DNA from: Paracoccaceae bacterium | Lineage (GTDB): Bacteria > Pseudomonadota > Alphaproteobacteria > Rhodobacterales > Rhodobacteraceae | Assembly (NCBI GenBank): GCA_014872815.1 | Contig: WKFK01000014.1 | Location: 124,001-188,000 of the forward strand | Length of the DNA: 64,000 nt | Direction: 5' to 3' | Part shown: one piece after another, positions 35,470 through 44,416 of the stretch | How positions within the stretch are numbered: position 1 is the first letter of the stretch | Layout of the letters: the number at the start of each line of letters is the position of its first letter | Made by a program: the position numbers and the translations under genes | Notes under the pieces: model-generated | What the model was told of the DNA's origin: nothing | The model's input: only the letters and a program-made list of their open reading frames with translations | Databases searched by the model: none

Positions 35470-35967
35470 ATGCGCACCGCACTTTACCCAGGCACGTTTG
35501 ACCCTATCACATTGGGACATATAGATATTATCCGCCGAGCGGCCGTTTTGGTCGATCGGTTGGTGATTGGTGTTGCCATCAATCGCGACAAGGGACCGAT
35601 GTTTGATCTGGAAGAGCGGGTGGCGATGATCGAAGGTGAGTGCGCCAAGCTGTCTGCGGAAACAGGCACCGAGATTATCGCGCATCCGTTTGAGAACCTG
35701 CTGATTGACTGTGCCAAGGAAGTGGGTGCGCGGATTATTGTGCGGGGCCTGCGGGCTGTAACCGACTTTGAGTATGAATATCAAATGGTTGGTATGAACC
35801 GGGCGCTGGACAGCAGCATTGAGACTGTGTTCCTGATGGCGGATCTGAAACATCAGGCGATTGCGTCGAAACTGGTGAAAGAGATCGCGCGGTTGGATGG
35901 GGATGTGTCCCAGTTTGTGACGCCAGCGGTGAATGACGCGCTGATGCAGCGGTTGGGCAAAGCCTGA
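35470..35967 (+). CDS. coaD: Phosphopantetheine adenylyltransferase
   Basis: A 165-residue CoaD that adenylates 4'-phosphopantetheine in coenzyme A synthesis. Motifs include YPGTFDPITLGHIDIIRR with the T/HxGH signature, VRGLRAVTDFEYE, and KHQAIASKLVKEIARL near the end. I chose the ATG at 35470, after GGGGGAGGC; a GTG/ATG-type start 39 bp upstream has no family support. Length is normal. It is not in an obvious operon with other CoA genes. Confidence 0.96.
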   Translation: MRTALYPGTFDPITLGHIDIIRRAAVLVDRLVIGVAINRDKGPMFDLEERVAMIEGECAKLSAETGTEIIAHPFENLLIDCAKEVGARIIVRGLRAVTDFEYEYQMVGMNRALDSSIETVFLMADLKHQAIASKLVKEIARLDGDVSQFVTPAVNDALMQRLGKA

Positions 35968-36192
35968 CGCGCGGCAGCTGCGTTAATCCAAAAATCTAGC
36001 CCCAAAATCATGTCGGTATTACGTCGGTATCGCGTCTGTTTTTGAACGGTGCGTTTTTGCGCGCGTAAGTGTGACCGCACCGCACGCCGCAACGCCTTGT
36101 TGTGCAACAGCTCTTTGCAAATCTGTCGTTGTGAGTCATGAAGAACCAACAGGACAGACAGCCCCAACTAAGGGGCAAAAGGAGTGCGTGAG

Positions 36193-37167
36193 ATGGCAGG
36201 CGGTTTGCTGGCGTTGTTGGATGATGTGGCCTCGATTGCCAAAGTGGCGGCGGCCTCGATTGACGATGTTGCGGCTGGCGCGGCCAAGGCGAGTGCCAAA
36301 GCGGCGGGGGCGGTGATCGACGACGCGGCGGTGACGCCAAAGTACTTGCATGGGTTTGAAGCCAAGCGCGAGCTGCCAATCATTTGGAAAATCGCCAAAG
36401 GCTCGATCAAGAACAAGCTTCTCATTCTGTTGCCGGTGGCTTTGCTGTTGGCCAATTTTGCACCCTGGCTGATTTCGCCGCTGCTGATGATAGGCGGGGC
36501 GTATCTGTGTTTTGAAGGGGCCGAGAAAGTCCTGCACGCGTTCCTGCCGCATGAGGAGCATCATGGCAGCGCGGAAGAGGTGGTCGACGATCCGGCGCAT
36601 CTGGAAGAGAAGAAGGCGGCGGGCGCGATCAAGACTGATTTCATTCTGTCGGCGGAAATCATGACCATCATCCTGTCCGGCATCCCGCAAAGCAATTTCT
36701 GGATGGAAGCGGCGACGTTGGCTGTGGCCGGGGTCGGCATCACCGTGGCGGTCTATGGCTCCGTCGCGCTGATTGTGAAAATGGATGATGTGGGTCTGGC
36801 GATGTATGCTGGTGGCCGTCTGTCCATGACGCGCACTCTGGGCCGTTGGCTGGTGCGGGGCATGCCGTATTTCATGAAACTTCTGACCATTGTCGGCACC
36901 GCAGCGATGCTTTGGGTCGGTGGCTCCATTGTGATCCACGGCATGGAAGAGCTCGGCTTTGGCTGGCTAGGGCACCACATTCACGACATTGCCTATGCGG
37001 CGGGCCACATGGTGCCAGCGGCCTATGAAGGATTTGTTGAGTGGACCACCAAAGCAGCGCTGGACGGCGTGTTTGGTCTGGTGTTGGGCGCGGCACTGAT
37101 CCCGGTGGCAACCAAGGTGATCGCGCCGATCTGGGGGGCGGTGAGCGGCAAGAAAGCGGCGCATTAA
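36193..37167 (+). CDS. DUF808 family inner membrane protein
   Basis: A 324-residue DUF808 protein (E. coli YedI type). The N-terminus GGLLALLDDVASIAKVAAAS, DDAAVTPKYLHGF and GAYLCFEGAEKV are family landmarks, quoted from their cores. About seven hydrophobic segments span residues 75-310. I chose the ATG at 36193, with AAGGAG 9 bp before it, over a GTG 9 bp earlier. The function of the family is unknown. A histidine/glutamate-rich loop (HEEHHGSAEE) is notable and might bind metal. It stands alone. Confidence 0.9.
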   Translation: MAGGLLALLDDVASIAKVAAASIDDVAAGAAKASAKAAGAVIDDAAVTPKYLHGFEAKRELPIIWKIAKGSIKNKLLILLPVALLLANFAPWLISPLLMIGGAYLCFEGAEKVLHAFLPHEEHHGSAEEVVDDPAHLEEKKAAGAIKTDFILSAEIMTIILSGIPQSNFWMEAATLAVAGVGITVAVYGSVALIVKMDDVGLAMYAGGRLSMTRTLGRWLVRGMPYFMKLLTIVGTAAMLWVGGSIVIHGMEELGFGWLGHHIHDIAYAAGHMVPAAYEGFVEWTTKAALDGVFGLVLGAALIPVATKVIAPIWGAVSGKKAAH

Positions 37168-37240
37168 TGCATCCGTTTTTTGTGGCGGCCTAAATTTTTG
37201 AGATTTTGGTTTGAACGTTCACCGCGATTGGGTTTGATTT

Positions 37241-37256
37241 GATCAAATTTTAGCAG
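37241..37256 (+). repeat. Second copy of GATCAAAyTTTAGCAG
   Basis: GATCAAATTTTAGCAG lies 15 bp before the GNAT gene start. A copy with one mismatch is at 32020-32035. Both are in intergenic DNA. Confidence 0.4.
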
Positions 37257-37271
37257 ATGAGATATTGAAGT

Positions 37272-37724
37272 ATGGGTGTTGAGGTAAGGAAGGCGGCGCA
37301 GAAAGATGCGGCCGTGGTGGCGGGGTTTGTCTGTGCTCTTTTGCAAGAGCTGTCCGGGAGCGACGACATTGACCGTGCGGCGGTGTCTGCCGCGGCAGAG
37401 GCGCTATTGCAGCGCGGGCAAATTACCGCGTTTGTGGCCGCTCAAGACGGGACGCCTGTGGGGGTGATCACCCTACATGAATGTGCCGCGATTTATGCCG
37501 GGGGCGTATTTGGCGAGATTTCCGAGCTCTATGTGACGCCGGCGTTCCGGTCGCAGGGCGTGGCAGCGACGTTATTGGCGGCGGCGCAGGAAGAAGGTGT
37601 TGCGCGCGGCTGGAAGCGGCTGGAGGTTGGCGCGCCAGCGCAGCCGCAATGGCATCGGACCTTGGCGTTTTATGAGGCTCAAGGGTTTGTGGAAACTGGA
37701 CCGCGGCTGCGACGGTTGATTTGA
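37272..37724 (+). CDS. GNAT family N-acetyltransferase
   Basis: A 150-residue GNAT acetyltransferase. The acetyl-CoA loop is ISELYVTPAFRSQGVAATLLAAA, with the Q/RxxGxG/A element in RSQGVA. It has the usual C-terminal AFYEAQGFVETG. The substrate is not deducible. It stands apart from its neighbours and is convergent with the gene at 37761. Confidence 0.88.
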   Translation: MGVEVRKAAQKDAAVVAGFVCALLQELSGSDDIDRAAVSAAAEALLQRGQITAFVAAQDGTPVGVITLHECAAIYAGGVFGEISELYVTPAFRSQGVAATLLAAAQEEGVARGWKRLEVGAPAQPQWHRTLAFYEAQGFVETGPRLRRLI

Positions 37725-37760
37725 GGTGGTCCTTTGCCGTCCGACACAAAGGGCGGGGAT

Positions 37761-38168
37761 TTACGTGTCTTCGACGCCAGTCCAATCTTGATGCCCTCTG
37801 GCGTTGAGCATCGAGGACATGCGGAAACGTCCCTCGGCGTTGTGCAGCAGGGCAGTGGACGTGTAGGGCGCGGTGGCCAGGTGGGCACCGCTGAGCATGC
37901 GGGTGCGGAAGGTGCCGAGCCAGGTGCCGTCGGGACATGCCTCAAGCGAGATTGGGACACGGTCGATGAGATCCAAGTTCATCATTTTGGCCGCGACCAG
38001 GTATTGATGAAAGCTGTCCCGCACTGCGTCTTCGGTCGCTAAGACGATCGGCTTGAGTTTGGTGACCAATGAGAACGGCAGGATCAAGCGATCACGCCAT
38101 TGATCAAACTTGCGATCAATAAAGGCGTCAGAAATATCCGTGAGAAAACGCTCAAACTCAGTATCCAT
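37761..38168 (-). CDS. Uncharacterised 135-residue protein
   Basis: A soluble alpha/beta protein with no signal peptide, beginning MDTEFERFL and ending RGHQDWTGVEDT. The pattern of an early helical part followed by a strand-rich half (SLEACPDGTWLGTFRTRML, TALLHNAEGRFRM) could fit an NTF2/SnoaL-like fold, but I do not recognise the family. The frame extends far upstream but that part overlaps plsC and is not protein-like, so I chose the ATG at 38168. It lies 82 bp after plsC and may share its transcript. Confidence 0.6.
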   Translation of the reverse strand: MDTEFERFLTDISDAFIDRKFDQWRDRLILPFSLVTKLKPIVLATEDAVRDSFHQYLVAAKMMNLDLIDRVPISLEACPDGTWLGTFRTRMLSGAHLATAPYTSTALLHNAEGRFRMSSMLNARGHQDWTGVEDT

Positions 38169-38250
38169 ACCCAGAGTTGTACGCGTGTTTTGGTCTTTTT
38201 GCGAGCGCGACCAAAGGCGGCAGGGCAATAATGCGGATCGGGCCTTGATA

Positions 38251-38997
38251 TTAGGCAGGTTTGGTCGTTTCGCCGGTTTGCGCGTCATAGGCGGCGGCCA
38301 TGGCGCTGCGCAGACGGGCGACGGCAGTGTCGGTGTTTTCCTCGGCGTCAAAGTGCATCTGGTCGAGTACGTCGATGTGTATGATGCCTTTGAACGGGAA
38401 GAATTTGCCGCGTGGTAGGAGTTTGTCGGAGTGGCTGATCACAAAGGGGCGCACGGCACGGCCGGTTTTTTGCGCGATGAGCACGGCGCCGGCTTTGAAT
38501 GGGGCGAGGCCCGGCTTGGTGGCGCGGGTGCCTTCGACAAACAGGATAGGCGAGCGGCGCTCCGGCATTGCGGCGATGGCGTCGGTCAGCGAAGACAGCG
38601 CGTCGCGCCCCTTTTGACGGTCGATTTTCAACAGGCCGGCACCTTCGAAGCCGCGTTTCAAGAGGGCAGCTTCGCAGAGTTCCTTTTTGGCGCCAAAGGT
38701 CACCCATTTCTCGTCCGGGATCACGTGCAGCATAGAAAAGCCATCCAGATGGCTGCGGTGGTTTACGGCAATGATGGAGTTGCTGTCGGTGCGCAGGGCT
38801 TCAACGGCGGCGTCGGAGATGTCGACTTTCACGTCAAGGAACCACAGCAGCCAGGAGCAGCAGCGCGACACTGTGCGCCAGAACCAGCCGCGAAAGCCGG
38901 GGCGTTTGCCACAGACTGTGGGGATGAAGGCCACAAACAGGAAAATGAACGGGCCGGTGAGGACCAGAAGGCAGCGCTTTAGGAATGTGGCGAGCAT
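38251..38997 (-). CDS. plsC: 1-acyl-sn-glycerol-3-phosphate acyltransferase
   Basis: A 248-residue PlsC-type acyltransferase that adds the second acyl chain in phosphatidic acid synthesis. An N-terminal membrane segment (about 8-28) precedes the HX4D motif NHRSHLDGF and the FVEGTRATKPG motif. I chose the ATG at 38997 with AGGA upstream; a longer reading adds a non-hydrophobic leader. A second acyltransferase of a different subgroup is at 58083, so the exact substrate is not certain. Confidence 0.88.
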   Translation of the reverse strand: MLATFLKRCLLVLTGPFIFLFVAFIPTVCGKRPGFRGWFWRTVSRCCSWLLWFLDVKVDISDAAVEALRTDSNSIIAVNHRSHLDGFSMLHVIPDEKWVTFGAKKELCEAALLKRGFEGAGLLKIDRQKGRDALSSLTDAIAAMPERRSPILFVEGTRATKPGLAPFKAGAVLIAQKTGRAVRPFVISHSDKLLPRGKFFPFKGIIHIDVLDQMHFDAEENTDTAVARLRSAMAAAYDAQTGETTKPA

Positions 38998-39098
38998 GGG
39001 TGGTCCTGTCGTGGGAAGTGTTCCCAGCCACATAGTGGGTTACGGAGGGTAAGGATAGGGGGAATTGGGGTAGGTTTTAGGTTGGAAAGGTGATGCAT

Positions 39099-39168
39099 TG
39101 GCGGTTTTCTGGCTTGTGTGCTCTTCACGTCCCAAATCGGCCCCGGGTAGACTGAGTAAGAACCGCCA
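39099..39168. promoter_or_regulatory. Distant inverted repeat in the plsC-GST gap
   Basis: TGGCGGTT at 39099-39106 and AACCGCCA at 39161-39168 lie 54 bp apart between two divergent genes. Looping by a regulator is possible; chance is also possible. Confidence 0.25.
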
Positions 39169-39187
39169 TTGATGGAAATTTGAATTT

Positions 39188-39787
39188 ATGAAACTGTTTT
39201 ATTCCCAAAACTCCCCATTTGCGCGTATTGCGCGTCTGGCGCTTCGCGAAAGTGGGCTTAAGTCTAAAGTATCCGAGTTGCTTGCGGCGAACCGGGAGCC
39301 GGACAACCCGGTTTTGGAGTATAGCCCGGTTGGCAGAGTGCCTACCTTGGTTGACGGTGATTTTGTCGTTACAGAAGCAAAAAATGTCTTTGCCTATTTG
39401 GTGGCTAAATCAAATTTGGACGCTTTTTGTCAAGAACCGAGCAATGGTTGGGAGGAGCTATGTCAGGAAGGCCAAATACTTGGATTCCTGGATGGTATTG
39501 CAAGCTGGGTTCGCGAAAACAGGCGCTCAGAAGGAGGCCGCTCAGACTTTCTGATCCAAGTGGAGATGGACCGTTCCGTTCGGTGCTTGGAGTTTCTAGA
39601 TGGCGAAGCCGATGGGGGGCGCATACCGGAATTCCCTGTCTTTAGAAGCCTTGCTTTGGCAGCGGCACTGGGGCTGATGGATTTCCACAGATACCACCCT
39701 GAATGGCGTAAGGAGTATGCTTCGTTGTCAAATTGGTTTGCGCGTCAGGAGCAGCGCGATTCTATGCGAGAGACAAAGCTGTTTTGA
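39188..39787 (+). CDS. Glutathione S-transferase family protein
   Basis: A 199-residue GST. The N-terminal thioredoxin-like domain is MKLFYSQNSPFARIARLAL with a likely catalytic serine at SPF, and the glutathione-binding GRVPTLVDGDFVVTEAKNVFAYL, where the usual ES is replaced by EAKN. The C-terminal part is helical and ends LSNWFARQEQRDSM. Such proteins in this group act on small electrophiles or as stringent-type regulators; the role is unknown. It is convergent with tkt across a strong terminator. The gene looks richer in A and T than its neighbours. Confidence 0.88.
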   Translation: MKLFYSQNSPFARIARLALRESGLKSKVSELLAANREPDNPVLEYSPVGRVPTLVDGDFVVTEAKNVFAYLVAKSNLDAFCQEPSNGWEELCQEGQILGFLDGIASWVRENRRSEGGRSDFLIQVEMDRSVRCLEFLDGEADGGRIPEFPVFRSLALAAALGLMDFHRYHPEWRKEYASLSNWFARQEQRDSMRETKLF

Positions 39788-39820
39788 AGATTTATCGGCG
39801 GTTGACTTGCCGAGGTGTAA

Positions 39821-39849
39821 AAAAGGCGCCCCAAAATGAGGCGCCTTTT
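39821..39849. terminator. Bidirectional terminator between GST and tkt
   Basis: AAAAGGCGCC pairs with GGCGCCTTTT across a 9-base loop, with A- and T-runs on both sides. It separates two convergent genes. Confidence 0.9.
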
Positions 39850-39869
39850 CAATGGGGTATGTGTCGATC

Positions 39870-41891
39870 TTACAGCAGGTCTTTGACCTTCTGAGCGACG
39901 TTGGCTGCGGTGATGCCGAATTTCTCGAACAGCTCACCGGCCGGGGCGGAGGCGCCGAAGCTGTCCATACCCACAAAGTCGGATTTGCCCGCGCGAGCAC
40001 GTTCACCCAGCAGCCACTGGTCCCAGCCGCCGTTGCGCACGGCGGCTTCGACACCGACACGCACAGCGGCGCCAGCTGGCAGCACTTTGCGACGGTAGGC
40101 TTCGTCTTGCGCGGCGAAGAGTTCCATACAGGGCATGGAGACCACGCGGGTGCCGATGCCTTCGGCCTCAAGCAGCTTTTTGGCCTCCATCGCGGTGGAA
40201 ACCTCAGAGCCGGTGGCGATCAGGATGGCCTGACGTTTGCCGGTCGCTTCGGCCAGAACATAGGCGCCCTGGGCGGTGAGGTTCTTGAGCTTGTGCTCGG
40301 TCCGCACGGTGGGCAGGTTCTGACGGGTCAGGGCCAGCACCGATGGGGTTTCCTTGGCGGTCAGGGCAATTTCCCAGGCCTCGGCGGTTTCCACGGTGTC
40401 GGCGGGACGGAACACATAGGTGTTTGGTGTCGCGCGGCAGATCGCCAGATGCTCCACCGGCTGGTGGGTTGGGCCGTCTTCGCCCACGCCGATGGAGTCA
40501 TGGGTCATGACAAACACGGTTGGGATTTTGGACAGGGCGGCCAGACGCATGGACGGGCGCGCGTAGTCGGTGAAGCAGAAGAAGGTGCCGCCGTAGGGGC
40601 GGATACCACCGTGCAGTGCCATGCCGTTCATCGCAGCGGCCATGCCGTGCTCACGGATGCCCCAGTAGACGTAGCGGCCTTTGCGGTTGTCGGTGTCAAA
40701 TACGCCGAGATCGCCGGTCTTGGTGTTGTTGGAGCCGGTCAGGTCGGCGGAGCCGCCCACGGTTTCTGGCATGATCGGGTTGATCGCGGCCAGCGCCATT
40801 TCGGAGGACTTCCGGGTCGCCACAGTTGGCTGATCCTCAGACGCCTGTTTTTTCAGCGCCTTGATGGTCGCAGACAGCTTGTTTGGGGCGTCCAGAGCGT
40901 AGGCACGGTTGAAACGGTCCTGCTTCTGCTTGGAGGCTTCGGCAAAGCGGCCTTCCCAGGCCTCGCGATCCGCGGCACCGCGGGAACCGATGGCCTCCCA
41001 CTGCGCTTTGATGTCCGCTGGAACTTCAAACGGGGCAGAGGTCCAGCCGTAGCCTTCTTTGGCGGCTTTCATCTGATCCGCATCGGTCAATGCACCGTGA
41101 CCTTTGGAGGTGTCTTGCGCGGCGTGGCCAATGGCGATGTGCGTTTTGCAGGCAATCATCGACGGCTTTTTGGTCTTTTTGGCGGCTTCAATCGCGGCGT
41201 CGATCGCTTCAGGATCGTGGCCGTCGATCTCCAGCACGTGCCAGCCGGAGGCTTTGAAGCGTTTGACCTGATCGGTGCGGTCAGACAGCTCTACGGTGCC
41301 GTCGATGGTGATGTTGTTGTTGTCCCAGAGCACAATCAGGTGGCCCAGAGAATGACGACCGGCAAGGCCGATGGCCTCTTGGGAGATGCCTTCCATCAGG
41401 CAGCCGTCACCGGCAATCACATAGGTGTAGTGGTCCACCAGCTTGCGGCCGTATTGGGCGCGCTGGATTTCTTCGGCCATGGCAAACCCCACGGCGTTGG
41501 CGATGCCCTGACCCAGCGGGCCGGTGGTGGTCTCCACTGCGTCGATCAGGAAGTTTTCCGGGTGGCCTGCGGTCAGAGCGCCGGACTGACGGAAGTTCTT
41601 CACCTGCTCGTGGGTGACCTGCTTGTCGCCCATGAGATAGAGCAGGGAGTAGATCAACATCGAGCCGTGGCCTGCGGACAGGATGAAACGGTCGCGGTCT
41701 GGCCAGTTCGGCGCAGCGACATCAAATTTCATGTGCTTTTCAAACAGCACGGTGGCCACGTCAGCCATGCCCATTGGCATGCCGGAGTGACCGGAGTTTG
41801 CGGCGGCAACGGCATCCAGCGTCAGGGCGCGGATGGCGGCGGCTTTCATCCAATGTTCTGGGTTCTTTTCACGCAGTGCGGCGATGTCCAC
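39870..41891 (-). CDS. tkt: Transketolase
   Basis: A 673-residue thiamine-diphosphate enzyme of the pentose phosphate pathway and, where present, the Calvin cycle. Motifs include [10 protein letters not shown], the ThDP-binding [13 protein letters not shown] with [10 protein letters not shown], and [13 protein letters not shown]. The start is a GTG at 41891, with AAGGAG upstream. No other pentose phosphate gene is adjacent. It is divergent from the coiled-coil/zapA operon. Confidence 0.97.
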   Translation of the reverse strand: MDIAALREKNPEHWMKAAAIRALTLDAVAAANSGHSGMPMGMADVATVLFEKHMKFDVAAPNWPDRDRFILSAGHGSMLIYSLLYLMGDKQVTHEQVKNFRQSGALTAGHPENFLIDAVETTTGPLGQGIANAVGFAMAEEIQRAQYGRKLVDHYTYVIAGDGCLMEGISQEAIGLAGRHSLGHLIVLWDNNNITIDGTVELSDRTDQVKRFKASGWHVLEIDGHDPEAIDAAIEAAKKTKKPSMIACKTHIAIGHAAQDTSKGHGALTDADQMKAAKEGYGWTSAPFEVPADIKAQWEAIGSRGAADREAWEGRFAEASKQKQDRFNRAYALDAPNKLSATIKALKKQASEDQPTVATRKSSEMALAAINPIMPETVGGSADLTGSNNTKTGDLGVFDTDNRKGRYVYWGIREHGMAAAMNGMALHGGIRPYGGTFFCFTDYARPSMRLAALSKIPTVFVMTHDSIGVGEDGPTHQPVEHLAICRATPNTYVFRPADTVETAEAWEIALTAKETPSVLALTRQNLPTVRTEHKLKNLTAQGAYVLAEATGKRQAILIATGSEVSTAMEAKKLLEAEGIGTRVVSMPCMELFAAQDEAYRRKVLPAGAAVRVGVEAAVRNGGWDQWLLGERARAGKSDFVGMDSFGASAPAGELFEKFGITAANVAQKVKDLL

Positions 41892-42145
41892 GGATGCGCT
41901 CCTTCGGTTAAGAGGTTGGGTTGCCGGGTCAATATCAGTTTCGTGGTTAATAGCAAGCTAACAAGGGTTGTTAGCGGTTAAAATCCGCCCTTTGTTCTCG
42001 GCGATTTCTCGCGGAATAGGGGCGCATTTTCCTATTTCAGTCGCTAATATCAGGGCATTGAGCGTCGTTCTTTGATTCGTTAATAAGGGCAGGCGCGCAA
42101 GAAGAACGCGGGTCACCAAGAACCGGACCGGAAAGGACGAGGCAT

Positions 42146-42925
42146 ATGAGCGACATCAGCGAATTGGAAGGCAGGCTGACGGCGGCGCTAGAACGCATTG
42201 CGCGGGGCGTAGACGGGATGCAGGCATCAGCCTCTGAGCCGGAAGAAGGCGAAGACGTGCAAGCCTTGCGGCGGGCCTTGGAAAATGAAGCGCTGGTGAC
42301 TGCCCAGATGGAAGAACGCGTGCGGGCCTTGACCGCGCGGCAAACTGAGCTGGAAGAAGAGTTGAGTGCGGCGCAGGCCGCCAAATCAGACGCGGAAGAG
42401 GCGCTGAAAGCGGCAGAAGGCAAGGCGGATGAAGCCACGGCGGCGCTGACCACGGCGGAAGCGCGGGCCGAGGCGGCAGAGACGGCAGCTGCGGCCGCCG
42501 CGGATGTGGCAGAAGACGGCGGTGCGGCAGAGGCACCAGAGGCGCGCTCTGACGGTGACGCAGAGCAGCGCGAGATGCTGGAAGAGCTGGCCAAGCGTTT
42601 GCGCCGGTTGCGCCAAATGGCGCGGCGAGAGCGGGCTGCGAACCAAGTGTTGCGCGAGCAAGTTGAAAAAGACGGCATGGTGGATCCGTCAGCGATCAAT
42701 GAAGCGTTAAAGGCGGATCTGGATACGCTGTCAGCCCTGCGCGAAGCGGAGAACGCCGAAACGGCGATTATTTTGGCGGAGCTGCGTCCGTTGGTGCAGG
42801 GCATGGTCGTGGCGCCAGAAGCGGATGCCGACATGCCTGAGCCGGGTGCTGAGAGCGGCAGCGAAGAGACGCTTGAGCCTTTAGAAGATGCCGGTGAAGA
42901 AACCAAAGAAACGGGAGACGCCTGA
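42146..42925 (+). CDS. Coiled-coil protein co-translated with ZapA
   Basis: A 259-residue acidic protein, no signal or membrane segment. Two coiled-coil regions (about 35-115 and 140-175) flank a low-complexity Glu/Ala part, and the tail is very acidic. It has a conserved-looking LAKRLRRLRQMARRERAANQVLREQ block. The stop overlaps the zapA start (TGATG), which implies translational coupling and a role near the divisome. I recall similar genes before zapA in other Rhodobacterales, but no name. Function unknown. Confidence 0.75.
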   Translation: MSDISELEGRLTAALERIARGVDGMQASASEPEEGEDVQALRRALENEALVTAQMEERVRALTARQTELEEELSAAQAAKSDAEEALKAAEGKADEATAALTTAEARAEAAETAAAAAADVAEDGGAAEAPEARSDGDAEQREMLEELAKRLRRLRQMARRERAANQVLREQVEKDGMVDPSAINEALKADLDTLSALREAENAETAIILAELRPLVQGMVVAPEADADMPEPGAESGSEETLEPLEDAGEETKETGDA

Positions 42926-43320
42926 TGCCTGAAGTACAGATTGAAATTGGCGGTCGCGTTTTTGAAGTCGCCTGTCAGGAAGGTGAACAACATTTTCTGC
43001 GCGCAGCGGCCCAGATGCTGGATGAGCAGGCGCGGGTGCTTGTGGGCCAAGCGGGACGTATTCCCGAGGCTCGGATGTTGCTGATGTCTGGCCTGATGCT
43101 GGCGGACAAGACCGCCGGTCTAGAAGATCAGCTGCGCGATGCGGAAGCCAAAATTGCCGCGCGTGACAAGGAAATTCAGGCGCTGCATGAGGCGCCCAAG
43201 GCGGAGCCAGAGAAGGTGGAAGTGCCCACCATTCCGGAGGAAGTGACGCAGACGCTGGCCGAGATGGCGGCGCGGGCGGAAAGCCTGGCGGATTTGGTGG
43301 AAGAGAAGGCGGCGGGCTAA
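42925..43320 (+). CDS. zapA: Cell division protein ZapA
   Basis: A 131-residue ZapA. The N-terminal ZapA core (about 1-75) has VQIEIGGRVFEVACQEGEQ and LRAAAQMLDEQARVLVGQAGRIPEARMLLMSGLMLADK, quoted here from its core words. A coiled-coil extension with a Pro/Glu-rich linker makes it longer than E. coli ZapA. ZapA bundles FtsZ filaments at midcell. It is the second gene of a coupled pair; the strong terminator after it closes the operon. Confidence 0.9.
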   Translation: MPEVQIEIGGRVFEVACQEGEQHFLRAAAQMLDEQARVLVGQAGRIPEARMLLMSGLMLADKTAGLEDQLRDAEAKIAARDKEIQALHEAPKAEPEKVEVPTIPEEVTQTLAEMAARAESLADLVEEKAAG

Positions 43321-43349
43321 CTCGCATTTTTTCTCAACGAAGAACAACA

Positions 43350-43376
43350 AAGCCCCGCCAATTTGGCGGGGCTTTT
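43350..43376. terminator. Bidirectional terminator between zapA and grxD
   Basis: AAGCCCCGCC pairs with GGCGGGGCTT across an AATTT loop, followed by TTT. It separates two convergent genes. Confidence 0.92.
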
Positions 43377-43397
43377 TAATGGGTTATCGCGTGAAGC

Positions 43398-43760
43398 TTA
43401 TGCGTTGGCTTCGCGAATTTTGTCGGCCGCGTCTTTGTCAAACGCCACGCCGTTGTCGGTGAACAGCGTGTCGAGTTCGCCAGACAGGGTCATTTCAGTG
43501 ACGATGTCGCAGCCGCCGACAAATTCGCCTTTGACGTAGAGCTGTGGGATGGTGGGCCAGTCGGAGTAGTCCTTGATTCCCTGGCGGATTTCTTCGTCCG
43601 CGAGCACGTTCACGTCGGCGTAATCCACCGCCATGTAGTTCAGTACGCCGGCAACGCGGGAGGAGAAGCCACATTGCGGCATGTCCTTGGTGCCTTTCAT
43701 AAAGAGCACCATGTCGTTGGCTTTTACAATCTCGTCGATGCGGTCTTTGACGTCGGTCAT
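43398..43760 (-). CDS. grxD: Monothiol glutaredoxin, Grx4 type
   Basis: A 120-residue monothiol glutaredoxin with the CGFS active site (PQCGFSSR) and the [20 protein letters not shown] segment. Grx4-type proteins bind a [2Fe-2S] cluster with glutathione and, together with BolA, take part in iron-sulfur delivery and iron sensing. I chose the ATG at 43760; the frame upstream is not conserved. bolA lies close by in the same direction, with one small membrane protein gene between them. Confidence 0.96.
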   Translation of the reverse strand: MTDVKDRIDEIVKANDMVLFMKGTKDMPQCGFSSRVAGVLNYMAVDYADVNVLADEEIRQGIKDYSDWPTIPQLYVKGEFVGGCDIVTEMTLSGELDTLFTDNGVAFDKDAADKIREANA

Positions 43761-43861
43761 TTGCGTTTCCTTTTGGCGGGCTGCCGATGTGGTTGGCTTC
43801 CATATAAGGAAGCGTGAGGGGTTTGCCAATTGCAGGGCCTGTTCGCGTCCCCTGCAGGTGG

Positions 43862-44092
43862 CTAGTCTTTGTCTTTTGGCACAAAGAGACGCGCGTAGGC
43901 GTCCGGGTCTTTGGGCACTTTCCATGTTGTGACAGATCCGCCCCCCATGCCGGATTGATAATCCGAGCGCAGGACATGGTGGTCTGGGTCATCCTCTTCT
44001 TCGACCAGCGGACTGCGGTCCCGCGCCACCCAGGCCACCAGCGCGGTCATGGCGCAGATGGCAATAATCAGGAAGGCGATGAAGAGGTTCAT
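43862..44092 (-). CDS. Small single-pass membrane protein between bolA and grxD
   Basis: 76 residues: an N-terminal membrane helix (about 3-23) and an acidic, then hydrophilic, cytoplasmic or periplasmic tail ([30 protein letters not shown]). I do not recognise a family. The position between bolA and grxD, all on one strand with only 6 bp after bolA, suggests a link to iron-sulfur handling. That is guilt by association only. Confidence 0.6.
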   Translation of the reverse strand: MNLFIAFLIIAICAMTALVAWVARDRSPLVEEEDDPDHHVLRSDYQSGMGGGSVTTWKVPKDPDAYARLFVPKDKD

Positions 44093-44098
44093 GGTGGA

Positions 44099-44335
44099 TT
44101 ACTCGGGTGCCTTGGTGGTCAGCGCCAGCGCGTGTAGTTCGCCAGACGGGCCGTCCATTTTGCCTTTGAGGGCGGCGTAGACAGCGCGTTGTTGTTGCAC
44201 GCGGTTTTTGCCGCGGAAGCTTTCGTCAATCACCATCGCGGACATATGCACGCCGTCGGTGCCGCCAACCTGAATGTCGGCGTCCGGGAAAGTCTCGCGC
44301 AGGAGTTCCTCGATTTCGTGAGCGGTCATTGGCAT
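44099..44335 (-). CDS. bolA: BolA family protein
   Basis: A 78-residue BolA-like protein. The conserved elements are HEIEELLRETFPDADIQV, DGVHMSAMVIDESFRGKNRVQQQRAVYAAL, seen from its core words, and the helix-strand end SGELHALALTTKAPE. The ATG at 44335 has AAGGAA upstream. BolA proteins form [2Fe-2S] heterodimers with CGFS glutaredoxins; GrxD is the expected partner and lies in the same gene run. Confidence 0.92.
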   Translation of the reverse strand: MPMTAHEIEELLRETFPDADIQVGGTDGVHMSAMVIDESFRGKNRVQQQRAVYAALKGKMDGPSGELHALALTTKAPE

Positions 44336-44416
44336 TGTGAGCTATTCCTTTGTGTCGTTGCTCAAAAATGTAGGTCGCTGGCTGCGGGTCTGCAAGGCGA
44401 ATTCGTGGGTCTGAAC

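Noticed and set aside
37731..37755. CCTTTG/CAAAGG hairpin after the GNAT gene as terminator
   Set aside because: A 6-bp stem with a large loop and no T-run on either strand.
39852..41981. Long open frame (709 codons) antisense to tkt
   Set aside because: Glycine/histidine-rich shadow of transketolase with no motif.
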